The notes beneath the pieces were generated by a model. That model did not search any database. It saw nothing but the letters and a program-made list of their open reading frames with translations, and had not been told where the DNA came from. Position numbers and translations under genes: made by a program. Shown piece by piece: positions 33,901 through 43,339 of a DNA stretch of 64,000 nt (the first letter of the stretch is position 1; the number at the start of each line of letters is the position of its first letter). The stretch is taken from the NCBI GenBank assembly GCA_963576475.1, contig OY754981.1:27008132-27072131 (forward strand), read 5' to 3'. The DNA comes from Molanna angustata. Taxonomy: Eukaryota > Arthropoda > Insecta > Trichoptera > Molannidae.

Positions 33901-35589
33901 ATTTATAAATTAACTTTCATTTAATAAAACATTTGTGTTTCTAAGCCTCACAAGTTTTGAATTATTGTTAATAAATTTGAGAAAACGGGTATTATTAAAA
34001 AAATATGACAGACAAAATATGCCAAATAAATATAATAGACAAATGTATAGACATATGAAAGAATAATATGTAACTTTTAAAAGTATAGTGAAATGAACCT
34101 CCAAAAAGTATTTTTATCTTTTTTCAATAATATATAAATTTTATTTCAGACTAAGTTCAGCTGGTCTGGTTTACGTTCATTTCGGCGAACAAATCGTCCG
34201 CGAGAAAGTCAATCTCCACGATGAAGTAGTGAAAATAATATATGAGAAAATATACGAAAGTTTAATTCAGGAAATAGACGCCATCGACAACGGTGTCATG
34301 ATGTGCAGCGGTGAACCCTTGTATCGTATTTCAACAGACTTGTCTTCAAGAGTGAGAAGATTGAATTGCGATTGGTTCAATGAGGTTGGTTTTGATGCTG
34401 ATGCAGCTTTCCAAGATGCCATGGATTTGGTTGGAAGTGAATTCTTAGACAAGGTTTGTATGTTTTATTGAAATAATAATATTGTGTGGCTGGTAATGTG
34501 AAATGACTTAACCAGTAGCTGCTTTAGCAGATTCTTCTTCTTCTTCTTTTTCAGCCATCTCTCCACTGCTGGATGTAGGCCTCTTCTAATAGCTTCCACT
34601 CGTCTTTTTTCTGGGCTTTTCGAACCCATCCGCTTCCAGCGACAGGGACAATATCATCGGCCCACCTTTTCTGGGGCCGGCCTATTCCCCTTTTCATATC
34701 CCATGGTCTCCAATTTAGAATTCTGGGTGCCCATCTGTCCGTACCCTGTCTGGCAACATGACCTGCCCATTGCCATTTAAGTTTTGCAACTCGATCCATG
34801 ACATCAACAACTTTTGTCTGGCGTCTGATTTCTTCATTTCTAATTTTGTCTCTTAGACTTACGCCTATCATTTGCCTTTCCATGGATCTCTGAGTGCATT
34901 TTAGCAGATTATTAGCACGAAAACATGCTATTTTGAGCAAATGCTACCTAGTAGCATACATTTTAAGAGAAATTTATACGAAAGTTCTCTGCCTGCCCTA
35001 AATATTATGTAATATTATGTTTATATGGCTATTTTATATTTTTTTCAGGTATCCTATTATTGTAATTCATGGTGGCCTGCACGTGATATAATGGAGAAGG
35101 CCGTAGAAAATCGTTTTGCAGTCCACGAAAGCGGTGAAATAATTGAATTGGAAAAATTTTGTCCATGGAAGTCGCATCTGTTTGATCTGGAGAAGTCCTT
35201 GAATCTCGAGGGTATTATAAAGTATGCCATATTCAGTGACGGAAAGGGCGCTTGGAGAGTTCAGTGTGTTTCTGTTACACCTGATAGCTTTGTATGCAGG
35301 TAATAAATTAATTTCTTTAAAAGAAAAGAATATTCTGTTAATACCCACCATCTGAGTATTTAAAAGCAACATATTCAATAGATACTCTATCAAAAGATTT
35401 TTTTTAATCTGTTGTGTATTTCATTACAGAAAATTCTTGAAAGCCGAATGGAGAGGCATCAGAGATGAAGAATTGGCCAAGATATCTGGCATTCCTGGAA
35501 CCATCTTTGTGCATGCGACGGGATTCATTGGAGGAAACAAAACTAGAGAAGGTGCCTTAAAAATGGCGTATGAAAGTCTTCAATCATAA
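27949..35589 (+). CDS. MYG1: MYG1 family exonuclease / metal-dependent hydrolase, five exons
   Basis: Coding exons: 27949-27978, 30358-30605, 34150-34453, 35049-35299 and 35430-35589 (TAA). All introns are GT-AG and the frame holds across every junction, giving about 330 residues, or 356 with the upstream ATG at 27871. The family has DHH-like metal-binding motifs, visible here as GTHDGMFHCDE, DIVVDVGGVYD and HRYDHHQ in exon 2. EIDAIDNG and the second half (PWKSHL, FVHATGFIGGNKTREGAL) follow in exons 3-5. Known MYG1 proteins act in nucleus and mitochondrion as 3'-5' RNA exonucleases linking the two translation systems; that is family knowledge. A residue differing from the usual pattern is Met in GTHDGMFH, where relatives mostly have Thr. 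Introns 1-3 carry transposon debris, but no coding break is seen. Confidence 0.95.
27979..30357 (+). other. MYG1 intron 1
   Basis: Bounded by AAG|GTAAAA and ATTACAG|ATT. It contains the MULE transposase relic at 28330-29500. About 29500-30340 is AT-rich with no recognised element. Confidence 0.85.
28330..29500 (+). pseudogene. MULE (Mutator-like) transposase relic
   Basis: The conserved start MEHNHVARVEEIERQKIIKE is at 28393. It is followed by a short intron-like gap (GTACAAG at 28531 to TTTCTAG at 28639) that restores the frame into VIGANLPSVECFKWTINI. Downstream is RANHWYGYGTFKTVPHLFRQ and then LYTIYG. MULE transposases here normally have a catalytic Asp (DGTFK), which has become Tyr in this copy. 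RGYFFHCGQSIF corresponds to the conserved CxxH-like H/C region. Several stops and frame changes follow. The upstream FLYWCH zinc finger is not recognisable. It is dead and sits in MYG1 intron 1. Confidence 0.82.
30358..30605 (+). CDS. MYG1: MYG1 exon 2
   Basis: Carries the catalytic-type motifs GTHDG, HCDE, DIVVDVGGVYD and DHH (in HRYDHHQ). It ends after two bases of an Arg codon (AG|GTATAG). Confidence 0.95.
31150..31340. repeat. Repeat C, copy 1
   Basis: CGCCGCCATCTTGCTCGAAC followed by CAAGTTTC is the complement of TTGGTTCGAGCAAGATGGCC in copy 2 near 32470. Both are flanked by CATCCATGG-type motifs. The unit here has direct CATGGATGTAACT repeats. It may be a MITE. Confidence 0.45.
31850..32024 (-). 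repeat. tRNA-derived SINE, internally deleted copy
   Basis: Matches 16712-16924, with the same 3' end (TTGCTTCTCGGGCAACTAAC on the plus strand), B box and CCAACTGAGCCATGAAGGCC head. It lacks about 35 bp of body near 31945. Confidence 0.85.
32350..32600. repeat. Repeat C, copy 2
   Basis: Shares the GTTCGAGCAAGATGGC segment with copy 1 in inverted orientation, ending in ACATCCATGG. It is non-coding. Confidence 0.4.
32629..33848. mobile_element. piggyBac-like non-autonomous element
   Basis: Flanked by TTAA on both sides (32629-32632 and 33845-33848). The terminal inverted repeats CCGTTTCAGTGCTA and TAGCACGGAAAAGG match in 12 of 14 positions. TTAA duplication is the hallmark of piggyBac. The 1.2-kb interior is AT-rich and non-coding, with a subterminal palindromic ACGTTATCGTGATG motif repeated near 32660 and 32703. 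It lies in MYG1 intron 2. Confidence 0.65.
34150..34453 (+). CDS. MYG1: MYG1 exon 3
   Basis: Begins by completing the split Arg codon and encodes LSSAGLVYVHFGEQIV, the EIDAIDNG motif and FQDAMDLVGSEFLDK. The donor is AAG|GTTTGT. Confidence 0.95.
34545..34935 (-). pseudogene. RTE-like LINE reverse transcriptase C-terminus in MYG1 intron 3
   Basis: A minus-strand frame with RSMERQMIGVSLRDKIRNEE, KLKWQWAGHVAR and GRPQKRWADDI. This is the characteristic C-terminus of RTE-type endonuclease-reverse transcriptases in insects. It is a truncated scrap with no catalytic core. Confidence 0.85.
35049..35299 (+). CDS. MYG1: MYG1 exon 4
   Basis: Encodes VSYYCNSWWPARDIMEKA through PWKSHLFDLE to CVSVTPDSFVC. 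It ends with two bases of an Arg codon before GTAATA. Confidence 0.95.
35430..35589 (+). CDS. MYG1: MYG1 exon 5 and stop
   Basis: Encodes KFLKAEWRGIRDEELAKISG and the conserved C-terminal FVHATGFIGGNKTREGALKM, ending TAA at 35587-35589. Confidence 0.95.
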
Positions 35590-36030
35590 AATATTTTCAT
35601 CATACACCTCAGAAGTATGTATAAGCTGGTTTTCCTCAAAGCCATCGACATCAATGCTACTTACATTTACAACTCTGAAGATAACATTTTGTTTTTAAGA
35701 TCTTTTTGCTTTTCTATCTTTATATAGGATTTTGTAAAATGTATTCCATATTCTTAATCTTGTCGACCTCTCCTGCTAATGTATGTTACAAATCCTATGA
35801 CAAAAAGTTCAATTATCCTGATTCCTGTAAATACTATTATTAACAGATTTGATCTAAATTCAGTATGTATAAATATTTTCAAACAAATTATCTTCAAATT
35901 TGAGGTTTTCAGCATACACTGGTTAAGAGGGGTCGATTCTTATAGAGAAAAGAGATTTTCTCCATGCAACATGAAGCCTTGAGTAAATTACATACATTAC
36001 TCCAAAATGTGACAGCAAATTATTCTCTTT
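35590..36030 (+). other. Probable MYG1 3' UTR and flank
   Basis: No coding sequence. I see no clear canonical AATAAA placed to define the polyadenylation site. Confidence 0.4.
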
Positions 36031-36034
36031 CTTT

Positions 36035-36275
36035 TGTCTAGCCTTACTCCTATTATTTGAGGTCGGCTCCTAGTCTGCGTACTCATGTCGCTGTTCATAG
36101 TTGAAAGTCGGTAAGATGTTGCAGGCAGCCGTACCGGTGTCGCTTCTCAGTTTCTATATGCAGAATATGGGAGTCATCTCTTCTGCATATGTGCCCATAC
36201 CATCGTAATCTAACATCCCTTCATTTTCTGGCTACGGGAGCTATGTACTCATTTGTGACCTTGTCCTACAAAAAA
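36035..36275 (-). pseudogene. RTE-like LINE C-terminal fragment
   Basis: The minus strand can be read, with stops, as VTNEYIAPVARK, LRWYGHICRRDDSHILHIET and EKRHRYG. The RLRWYGH motif is typical of RTE-type reverse transcriptase C-termini. It is heavily decayed. Confidence 0.55.
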
Positions 36276-36930
36276 ATCAGAAATGGAACATCAATGAGAT
36301 CAGAAGAAACAATATTGCTAGCTAAATTATAAAATCACATCTCCATATGAGTAACTTTACAGGGTAGAGAATACATGTTACAGTTTGTGCTATGTAAACT
36401 TAAAAATTGTTTTAACACATTGTAACGATGAAGGTCCTTGGAAGAGCCCTATGACTTTGCCACCCAGGTTACTTACTTAAACTGTCTTTCTTTTTAAGAA
36501 AAATACTCGGTACCTAGGAAAAATTGTAAAAAGTAAAATCAAATTTATAAAATATTGCATATCTTTCGTCAGATCAGTAACAAGATGAAGTGGGAGAGAA
36601 GAGAATAAACGCAGATATTAAAAATTATAGAAAAATATGTTGTCAAACATTTAGGTTTCATATCATACAAAAAAACGATAACAGAAAATTTGTATGTACC
36701 TATACCCAATTTATATTTACTTAACAATACATTTCCCATCAGAAATTTTATTTAATATGGAAACCAACAACATTTTTATTTCAAACAAATTGGCCAATTT
36801 TAACAAAAAGTCTAACTTTCCTTAACAGAAAATTATAATTTACAACATTATTCATTCTAACAGGATGATGAATAATCAAATAAAAGGTCAATGTGAAGCA
36901 TTTTCACAGACTAAATTATTTTTAACAACA
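36276..36930. other. AT-rich intergenic DNA, no gene seen
   Basis: No coding region or repeat recognised. Confidence 0.5.
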
Positions 36931-36933
36931 GAT

Positions 36934-37221
36934 TACCCCCTATTCAGTAACTATTGTATCTAAAATAGGAACGTACTAAAATTGTAGGTATTAGATTTAC
37001 ATATAAAATATCAACTTGGCCTCAATGGAATAGAAATTTCATAATTTTCATAATAATTCATAATACGTCCGATTCAGTAACGTTTTAAGAACGTTCCTGC
37101 CAAAGTACGTTCCTATTCCATTTAGTCCAAGTTGATATTTTATAACGCTGAAATATGACCGTAAAATCTACAATTTTAGTACGTTCCTATTTTAGTTACA
37201 ATAGTTATAGGCTAGGGGGTA
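36934..37221. mobile_element. Tc1/mariner-type MITE (284 bp)
   Basis: A TA dinucleotide flanks both ends (36934-36935 and 37220-37221). Termini are CCCCCTATTCAGTAAC and its near complement ending CTAGGGGG. The arms match for over 90 bp with small gaps (AGGAACGTACTAAAATTGTA against TACAATTTTAGTACGTTCCT). Non-coding. Confidence 0.78.
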
Positions 37222-37229
37222 TTATATCA

Positions 37230-37415
37230 GGGGGGCAAGTCTGGTTCAATCGGCGAAATCAAAACTCCCGTGATTACCCATATCATGGATATAATTAATA
37301 TATGGAGTTCTACAATATCTTTAGATGTCATAGAACTCCATATGATAATTATATCCATGATATTGGTAATCACTGGGGTTTTGATTTCGCCGGTCGAACC
37401 AGACTTGCCCCCCAG
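37230..37415. mobile_element. Palindromic foldback MITE
   Basis: Arms GGGGGGCAAGTCTGGTTCAA and its complement TTCGAACCAGACTTGCCCCC close a stem of about 80 bp with a loop around 37310-37333. It abuts the previous MITE. A half copy is at 2479-2556. Confidence 0.78.
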
Positions 37416-38250
37416 AAGATGAACCCAAATAATCAAATGAATTATTATAAATTTATCACTATCGTGGACGTTGAAGATAGTGCATTTATAAAATTATGGT
37501 CTTGCAGAGGTACTGTACCATCTTTGCAAAAATCACATATGTAGTTAAATCCATAAAAAAATTGTACGTAAAATCTCAACACAATAGTGATATTGGTATA
37601 GGGTTGTGTAGCAATATGTCATCTTTTAGTCATAAACCCAAATGAAAATACTATGGTATTTAAGGGAGATAAAGAAGAATTTGTCATTCCCTAGAACGAA
37701 AACAACAAAATACTATACTATAATATGTAGTGATACACAACTCTCTCTTATAACATTAAAAAGATTGCATACACAATTTATATCTCCCGAAAAAAAAGCA
37801 CTATCCGTCTTGCTTTTTTTTTCTAACAAAAAGATAACATACCATTTTCACTGCTTCTTGCTCAATCCAATCCACACTGTAGGTATGTGGACCCCTTACT
37901 TGAATTGTACGTCTGTGCTGCCTGATATCTAAAATAAATGACTGACAAGTTGCCAGACTCACGAATTTACTGATTTATCTATTTTAAGGGAGATAATCCA
38001 ATGTCATTTACTAAAAAAACGAGTGGGTTGTGGCCAATGCTAAACTTCTCACTAAAACATTCCACAAATTATTCAAATTTTGTATACAAAATATTCAGCA
38101 TTTTTATGAAATGAGTTTTTTTATGAAAAATTGAATTCAATGCCATTTTATGAAAGTGATGTGCCTTTTTACCAATTCAAAAATAAAAATAACATTTCGA
38201 GTATCGACAAATATTTGACACTTGAAAAAATTAAGCTTTGATCAGATATC
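37416..38250. other. AT-rich intergenic DNA, no gene seen
   Basis: About 38150-38300 contains a segment shared in inverted orientation with 3600-3760. Otherwise nothing is recognised. Confidence 0.45.
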
Positions 38251-38319
38251 CTTCTAATGGAATCTAAGCGAGTATTAGATACGCAAAATTTGATAATAAT
38301 CATATTATATATCTCAACT

Positions 38320-38950
38320 AGTCTTGACCACAAAATTCAGAAGATTCTAAATCCAAAACATTTAGTTCGTCAACTATGTGATCAATCTCACAAAAGCACT
38401 TTTCAATATCAATCACATGACGAATGGAATTGTTCCACATATCTGGAGTGATTCTTTCAATGGCTTCCTCGAACAATCTTTTGACATATTAGGTACCTGT
38501 TCTACCTTAATTGAATGGTAGGGTGCGTTGTCCTTAACAGTTACGGAGTTATCCAAGGACAACAGGATTTTTTCGAACCACTCCAAAAATGTAGAACCAT
38601 TCATTTCATCGTGGTAATCGGCACTGTGTTTTCTTTTATATTGAAAACATATCAATCCAACAGGAACAAACCCACTTTCACTGCCAATATGCAGGATTAT
38701 CAATCTTTTCTTTTGCCTTTCCCGGTAGGAATCAGAGCGCCATTGGAAAAGTCGTGCATGAAAGAATCATGTGATGAGGTAACAGTTGTATCAACCCAAC
38801 ACTTCGATGACCCATTTCCTAGATTTACCCATGTTTCGTCAAGATAATAAATTTTTGCTTCCTTCATCTCGATATCTTTTGATATCTCGGAGATAATGTC
38901 TTCTCCAAACAACGAAATCTTCCCGTTTCATAAGAAAACTGTTTCTTGAT
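38320..38950 (-). pseudogene. Tc1/mariner-like DDE transposase relic, copy 1
   Basis: Minus-strand frames give IYYLDETWVNLGNGSSKCWV (first catalytic Asp in DETW), GALIPTGKGKR, then after a frame change IILHIGSESGFVPVGL, DYHDEMNGSTFLEWFEKILL and KDNAPYHS (second catalytic Asp). The third acidic residue region is absent or decayed. It is related to the relic at 39690-40935. Frameshifts make it dead. Confidence 0.82.
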
Positions 38951-39165
38951 CTTTTATTGTACTCTAAATTTAAACTTTTTATCAGGCAATACAACGTTGA
39001 TCTTGAAAAAATCTATCGTTGGAAAATTGCGATTTTGATAAATTTGATAAACTTTTCTTATCGCACATTTATCAAATTGCATTAATAGCATTTATTTTTT
39101 TTCTTATATTATTAATCACTAAACTATTTTCGTTTCTTTATTTTCTCGATGACAGGTCCTGTGGA
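38951..39165. other. AT-rich spacer, no gene seen
   Basis: No feature recognised between the transposase relic and the palindromic MITE. Confidence 0.4.
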
Positions 39166-39170
39166 AACAT

Positions 39171-39351
39171 TGCCCCCAAGTCAAATTGAAAACGCTGTTC
39201 GTTTTCGCCAAGCGCTAATTTTTTTTGTATGGGATTTGACGTTTGTTGTAGAAATTTTTTCTACAATAACAAACAACAAACGTCAAATCCCATACAAAAA
39301 AAATTAGCGCTTGGCGAAAACGAACAGCGTTTTCAATTTGACTTGGGGGCA
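39171..39351. mobile_element. MITE with perfect 79-bp terminal inverted repeats
   Basis: The left arm 39171-39249 starts TGCCCCCAAGTCAAATTG. The right arm 39273-39351 is its exact reverse complement over 79 bases. The loop 39250-39272 includes a small inner hairpin. The element is 181 bp and non-coding. ATTG occurs at both borders (39169-39172 and 39351-39354), overlapping the arm ends, and could be a target duplication. Confidence 0.85.
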
Positions 39352-39690
39352 TTGAATGTGTCTTTATTACATTATGTATTCATTATTTTATAAAAATATG
39401 ACGCTTACACATGTACAAGGTCATACCAAGAGAAACCGATAGGGATGGGGCTATTGATAAACATAACACGATAACAGACCCGATATTTTTTGACAAAGTG
39501 TAAGAAACTAAACTACTGCCGGATATTTTGTACAAATTTATTAACTAATATTATATTTGATTACAAGATGTTACACGTATTAATTCTTGATTGATAATGC
39601 CAACTTTTTTAAAATTTTCGAAGCTGTTGTAAAATAAGTAGGTATAGGTAGGTACTCTACAATGAAACAAAATAATTATAACGACAGGTA
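39352..39690. other. AT-rich spacer, no gene seen
   Basis: No coding sequence recognised. Confidence 0.4.
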
Positions 39691-39694
39691 ATTT

Positions 39695-40935
39695 TTATTT
39701 ATTAATTTTAATCAAAATCTGATGAATCGTCACTATCACTCGATGAGCTCTCCCCAACATTTATTATAAGTTCCTGTGCTTCTATATTATCGAATGCCAC
39801 ATGAAATTCCCAATCCGACACTAGTGTTTTGGGTTCTTCTCACAATTTTTTCCCAGTTTTCGGCAGTTACTTCCGCACATGCATTTTTTAATAAATCTAA
39901 CATCTTGTTTGCCTTAAAAAGGAAATGGGTATTGTTTCGAGCGGCGTGTCCTTTGATTTGTGCCCATATTAGTTGTATAGCATGCATTGTACTGGCAATG
40001 ATACGGCGGAAGTTGAAGAACCCAATGACCACATTCGGCAGCTATTTCGTCAATAACATATCTTTTTTTTCGATTTAAAAATATTCACTAACTATACTTT
40101 TAATAAAGTATTATCCACATTTTCACCATGACATTGGAGCCAGTCAATTATCTCTTTTTTTTATTGGCCTTCGTCGCCATTTTATCAATTTGTCTGGAGT
40201 GATATGTAGCATTGTCCATAATAATTATCGACGGTTCTTCCAAAGATTGCACCATTTATTTAAACCATCCTTCGTAAATCTCCGCGTTCATTTCTTCGTG
40301 GTAGTCCACTGATTTCTTGGATTTAAAGGCCAGTAAAGCATCTGACACGAATCCTTTCATAGACCCTGCATGGCATATGATAAGGCATTCACCTTTTCCC
40401 ATTGGCACTGAAATAGTGGAAGCGGCGGTGTCGTCAGTCCAGTTCTTAGATACTGAGTGGTTTGCATTTAACCAAGTCTCGTCAGTGAAAATAACATTTG
40501 ACCAATCTGATAATTCGCTCAAAAATTCGCAGCGAGCCATAGCAACGTCATGACGCTTCATCAATATTTTACGTTCGTACGATTTTTTATAAGAAAATCC
40601 AATTTTTTTCAAAACCAAGCTTTATGACGATTTTTGGCCATGGAAACAAACCACATTCACGTAAAGAAACAACAAGTTTTTTAAGTGTTGGAATTACTTT
40701 GCGCAAGTAATAGTCATATATATGACGGCGAATAGCGTCAGCGTCGAAGTTGTCAACTGATGTCACACGACGTGGTTGGCGTTTTTTCTTCAGAGTACAA
40801 AGCTTAGTTTCCTGCATGCCGCTTGTACCGTAAGCTTCAGTAGTAATTTTTAAAACAGTAGGTCCTTTTTCTACTTTTGACAATGCATGATAAATGAAAT
40901 GATATTTATGAAATAATAAAAGCAAACTAGACATT
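39695..40935 (-). pseudogene. Tc1/mariner-like DDE transposase relic, copy 2
   Basis: Minus-strand pieces in order: KKRQPRRVTSVDNFDADAIR (40820-40700), VLKKIGFSYKKSYERKILMK (40615), VIFTDETWLNANHSVSKNW (first catalytic Asp), PMGKGECLIICHAGS, DYHEEMNAEIYEGW, MDNATYHS (second Asp), and QLIWAQIKGHAARNNTHF, where relatives have Glu before L-I-W. Three or more frame changes separate the pieces and the catalytic Glu codon reads Gln. It is the fuller relative of copy 1. Confidence 0.85.
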
Positions 40936-41223
40936 CTCGATGTTTCTTTTGGAATCAGCGATTAGGCCTTAAATCGCCGACTTAAGCGCGTTTGAAAAAC
41001 AATGTAGTTCAAAGGCTATCACAAGGCGTCCCCTGGGAAAACAATTGAAAACATTTATTATCGAAATTGCTATTATGCTGAATAGAAAATAATATGAAAC
41101 ACCAAAAATCTAGTTTGAGCCATGGTCTTAATATTAGTTAAAATATTGGTAAAAATGCTTAGGAACGTTTAAATTGAATATAGTTCACCAGAAAATGATT
41201 CACATAATATATGTAGTTTAGAT
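40936..41223. other. No gene recognised
   Basis: May include the terminus of the Tc1/mariner-like element, but I could not match it to an opposite end. Confidence 0.4.
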
Positions 41224-41812
41224 TGATACGCCCGAGATGTATGATTTGGTGACTAATCACAAACTCGGAGTCAAGAGGAGGAACAGAGCAGTGAAAGCCG
41301 GTATAAAATCAAAATTGTTTATTGTGAAGCACAATCAGTACACAAAACAAGAAAAGAAATACAGTTGTAGGAGAATCCCTGAGTGCCTATTTCACTGAAC
41401 AATTATAACGTGTCCTATCACAATCACAAAAGTGTGTCCTATCACAAGCACAATAAAAACATGGAGCACTGAATATCGGGGCGCAGATCAGGGGTGCATA
41501 TGGCAGGCGCAGCGGCATTTGCTGGGGCGCTGGTCGCAGGGCGCAGTCTCAGGCTGGGCAGATAGCGGCGAAGCCCAGAGAGGCGACGCAGTGGCAGCTG
41601 CTGGGGTGCTGGTCGCAGGGCACAGGCTTTTGTTTAATTGGAGTCGAAGTGCTTGAGAGATATTTTGTTTAATTGGAGTCGAAGTGCTCAAAAGATATTT
41701 TGTTTAACTGGAGTCGAAATGCTCGAGAGATATTTTGGATTTTGATGTCGGCGGACTCGACGGCCACGTCGAGAGCTGGAGGTCACTTTCTTCGTCGACA
41801 CGACACGACATT
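41224..41812 (-). repeat. Gypsy-type LTR, partial
   Basis: Starts TGATACGCCCGAGATGTATG, matching the left end of the solo LTR at 61934 (TGATATGCCCGAGATGTATG). It shares GGAACAGAGCAGTGAAA. The interior holds GC-rich text (41470-41630) and a 3-unit tandem repeat at 41637-41737. It ends with ACTCGACGGCCACGTCGAG and the TCGTCGAC block also found near 50147-50190. It is broken by a LINE fragment at about 41813. Confidence 0.75.
41637..41737. repeat. LTR-internal minisatellite, three units of about 34 bp
   Basis: Units of the form TTTTGTTTAATTGGAGTCGA followed by AGTGCTNGAGAGATA, repeated three times. The solo LTR has a related but different array at 62085-62210. Confidence 0.7.
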
Positions 41813-42138
41813 GATATACCTATAATAGTTGAATAGTGATCTGTAATAGTTGTGGTGTAAATAGCCGCGCGTGTATTTTTTGTTGTTCTTATCATGGCAT
41901 GGTCAATACAAGTCATGGAATGTGAAGACACTCGTGTTGGAATATTAATATAGGACTTCAGTCCAAAGTACGTCATGAGGTCTAAATATTCTGATGTTTG
42001 GGTGGAATTTTTTTTAAGAATATCTATGTTCATATCTCCTATTAAAATAAGATCATTGTTGTTAGGGACGTTGGTTAGTGCAGTTTCTAAGGAATTGATG
42101 AATGTATCAATGTTCCGATACTGTGGTGATCACCAATT
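41813..42138 (-). pseudogene. LINE APE-type endonuclease fragment
   Basis: The minus strand reads FINSLETALTNVPNNNDLIL, IGDMNIDIL (the GDxN motif of APE endonucleases), GLKSYINIPTRVSSHSMTCI, DHAMI and TDHYSTIIGI (terminal D-H motif). This is the C-terminal half of a CR1/RTE-type endonuclease domain. The 5' half and reverse transcriptase are missing. It may belong with the ORF1 piece at 42959-43335. Confidence 0.82.
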
Positions 42139-42293
42139 ATGTCTCAATAAGAAAGCATAACTGGTGAACGTTGCGCAAGCGCATAAAGTGATCACGTAAA
42201 CCAGCCGATGACAGGTCGTAAACCCTGTAGGTGCCTCGAGTTCATGGTTCTTCTACAATATCCCTACTTCGTCTCTATTGAGATGTTGAAAAA
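42127..42293 (-). repeat. Dispersed repeat A, copy 4
   Basis: The complement of copies 1-3: GTGAACGTTGCGCAAGCGCA, CAGCCGATGACAGGTCGTAA and CTTCGTCTCTATTGAGATGT. Confidence 0.65.
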
Positions 42294-42958
42294 AAAATGT
42301 TTTCAATAAAAAATAGTATCAGTTGCGTTTTCGAATTCATTGTGATGTTTACTCGTAAAATAAAAACATGCATTTTAAGTTTAAAATAAATAAATATTAC
42401 GATAATGTCATGTGTATTGGTATAAAATATTAGCCGAGAACAGTGTAAGCCCATCACATAAAATATTATATCAACAACAGTGTTAAATAATCAAGAGTTC
42501 CAGAAAAATAGAATATAAATAGATAATAATAACAAATTAGAATGTTTATTATGAGTTTCTTCAATTTTAAATAAAATATTTTAAAATTTGTGATTTTCAG
42601 ATTCGTTTTCATATTCATAAAATGTAAAACAGATTGATACTTGTGTAGTTTAGTACTTGATATAAAATGTATATGTGTTGGTGCATTCTGCATTGCATTT
42701 ATTGACACGTGTTTATAATGATGTGCTTGTATGTTGAGTGGGCGTGGGTAGTTTATGTATGTATTAATGAATTGTGTGTAGAATGTATTAGGAATACAAT
42801 TCATGGAACTGTCGGCGGGAGATATTAGGAGTTGGGTGGATAAAGTGGTTACATAATTCAATAATATTATTTGTAAAAGTATGTAAAAAGTAGAGGAGTA
42901 TAAATATTTTTGTTGTTGACTCGAGATTAGGTTTACATACCCGAATTCGCTAACGATT
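42294..42958. other. AT-rich DNA; one 131-codon minus-strand frame of unknown nature
   Basis: A frame at 42466-42861 on the minus strand is rich in Asn, Ile, Tyr and His, with a hydrophobic C-terminus. It matches no family I know. It could be spacer of the flanking LINE or a chance frame. Confidence 0.25.
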
Positions 42959-43335
42959 TCAATTTTGCCAAACTCGAAATATAAACTGGAGAAGAGAACT
43001 GATTTTTTCTCTTTTTCTCACATATATCATTCCATCCCGCACCCATAAAAAATCGTATCTCTTATCCGATTTAAACTCTCTTGCACCCCTTAGTATTTGC
43101 TTATTTTTCCAGGTGAGTGCTTCGTTAATGAAAATTCTTCCACAGATTCCAGGTAGGTTCTCGTCAGGAGTTTTGACTCCCTTGTTTTTTCTTACCGCTG
43201 CAAGAAGTTCATTGCTTTTATGTACTGACGAATATTTAACCACCACGCTTCCAGGTCTCTCCGGATTTGATGCTTTCCTCCTACTCACATACAAAACATC
43301 CTCCGACGACAGGTTGCAACCTACGGAAGAAGAGC
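42959..43335 (-). pseudogene. LINE ORF1 fragment with FP-C-like domain
   Basis: The minus strand encodes RPGSVVVKYSSVHKSNELLA, GRIFINEALTWKNKQILRGA, KRYDFLWVRDGMIYVRK. The pattern (R/K)-x-IFINE-LT-x-N-x-x-ILRxAR followed by F-x-WVRDGxIxVRK is that of the baculovirus FP-like C-terminal domain, common in ORF1 of insect CR1/L2-type LINEs. The open frame continues upstream into unrelated gag sequence read out of frame, so the 272-codon frame starting at 43777 is a chimera. Confidence 0.75.
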
Positions 43336-43339
43336 TCTG

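Larger units (their letters stand above)
30606..34149 (+). other. MYG1 intron 2
   Basis: GT-AG intron holding a SINE (31850-32024), a repeat related to 32430-32580, and a TTAA-flanked element (32629-33848). Confidence 0.85.

Noticed and set aside
41432..41691. Small GC-rich frames in the LTR
   Set aside because: They fall in a repetitive LTR segment and change with repeat number.
42466..42861. Minus-strand 131-codon frame as a gene
   Set aside because: AT-rich composition, no motif, no splice or promoter context. Listed only as unknown DNA.
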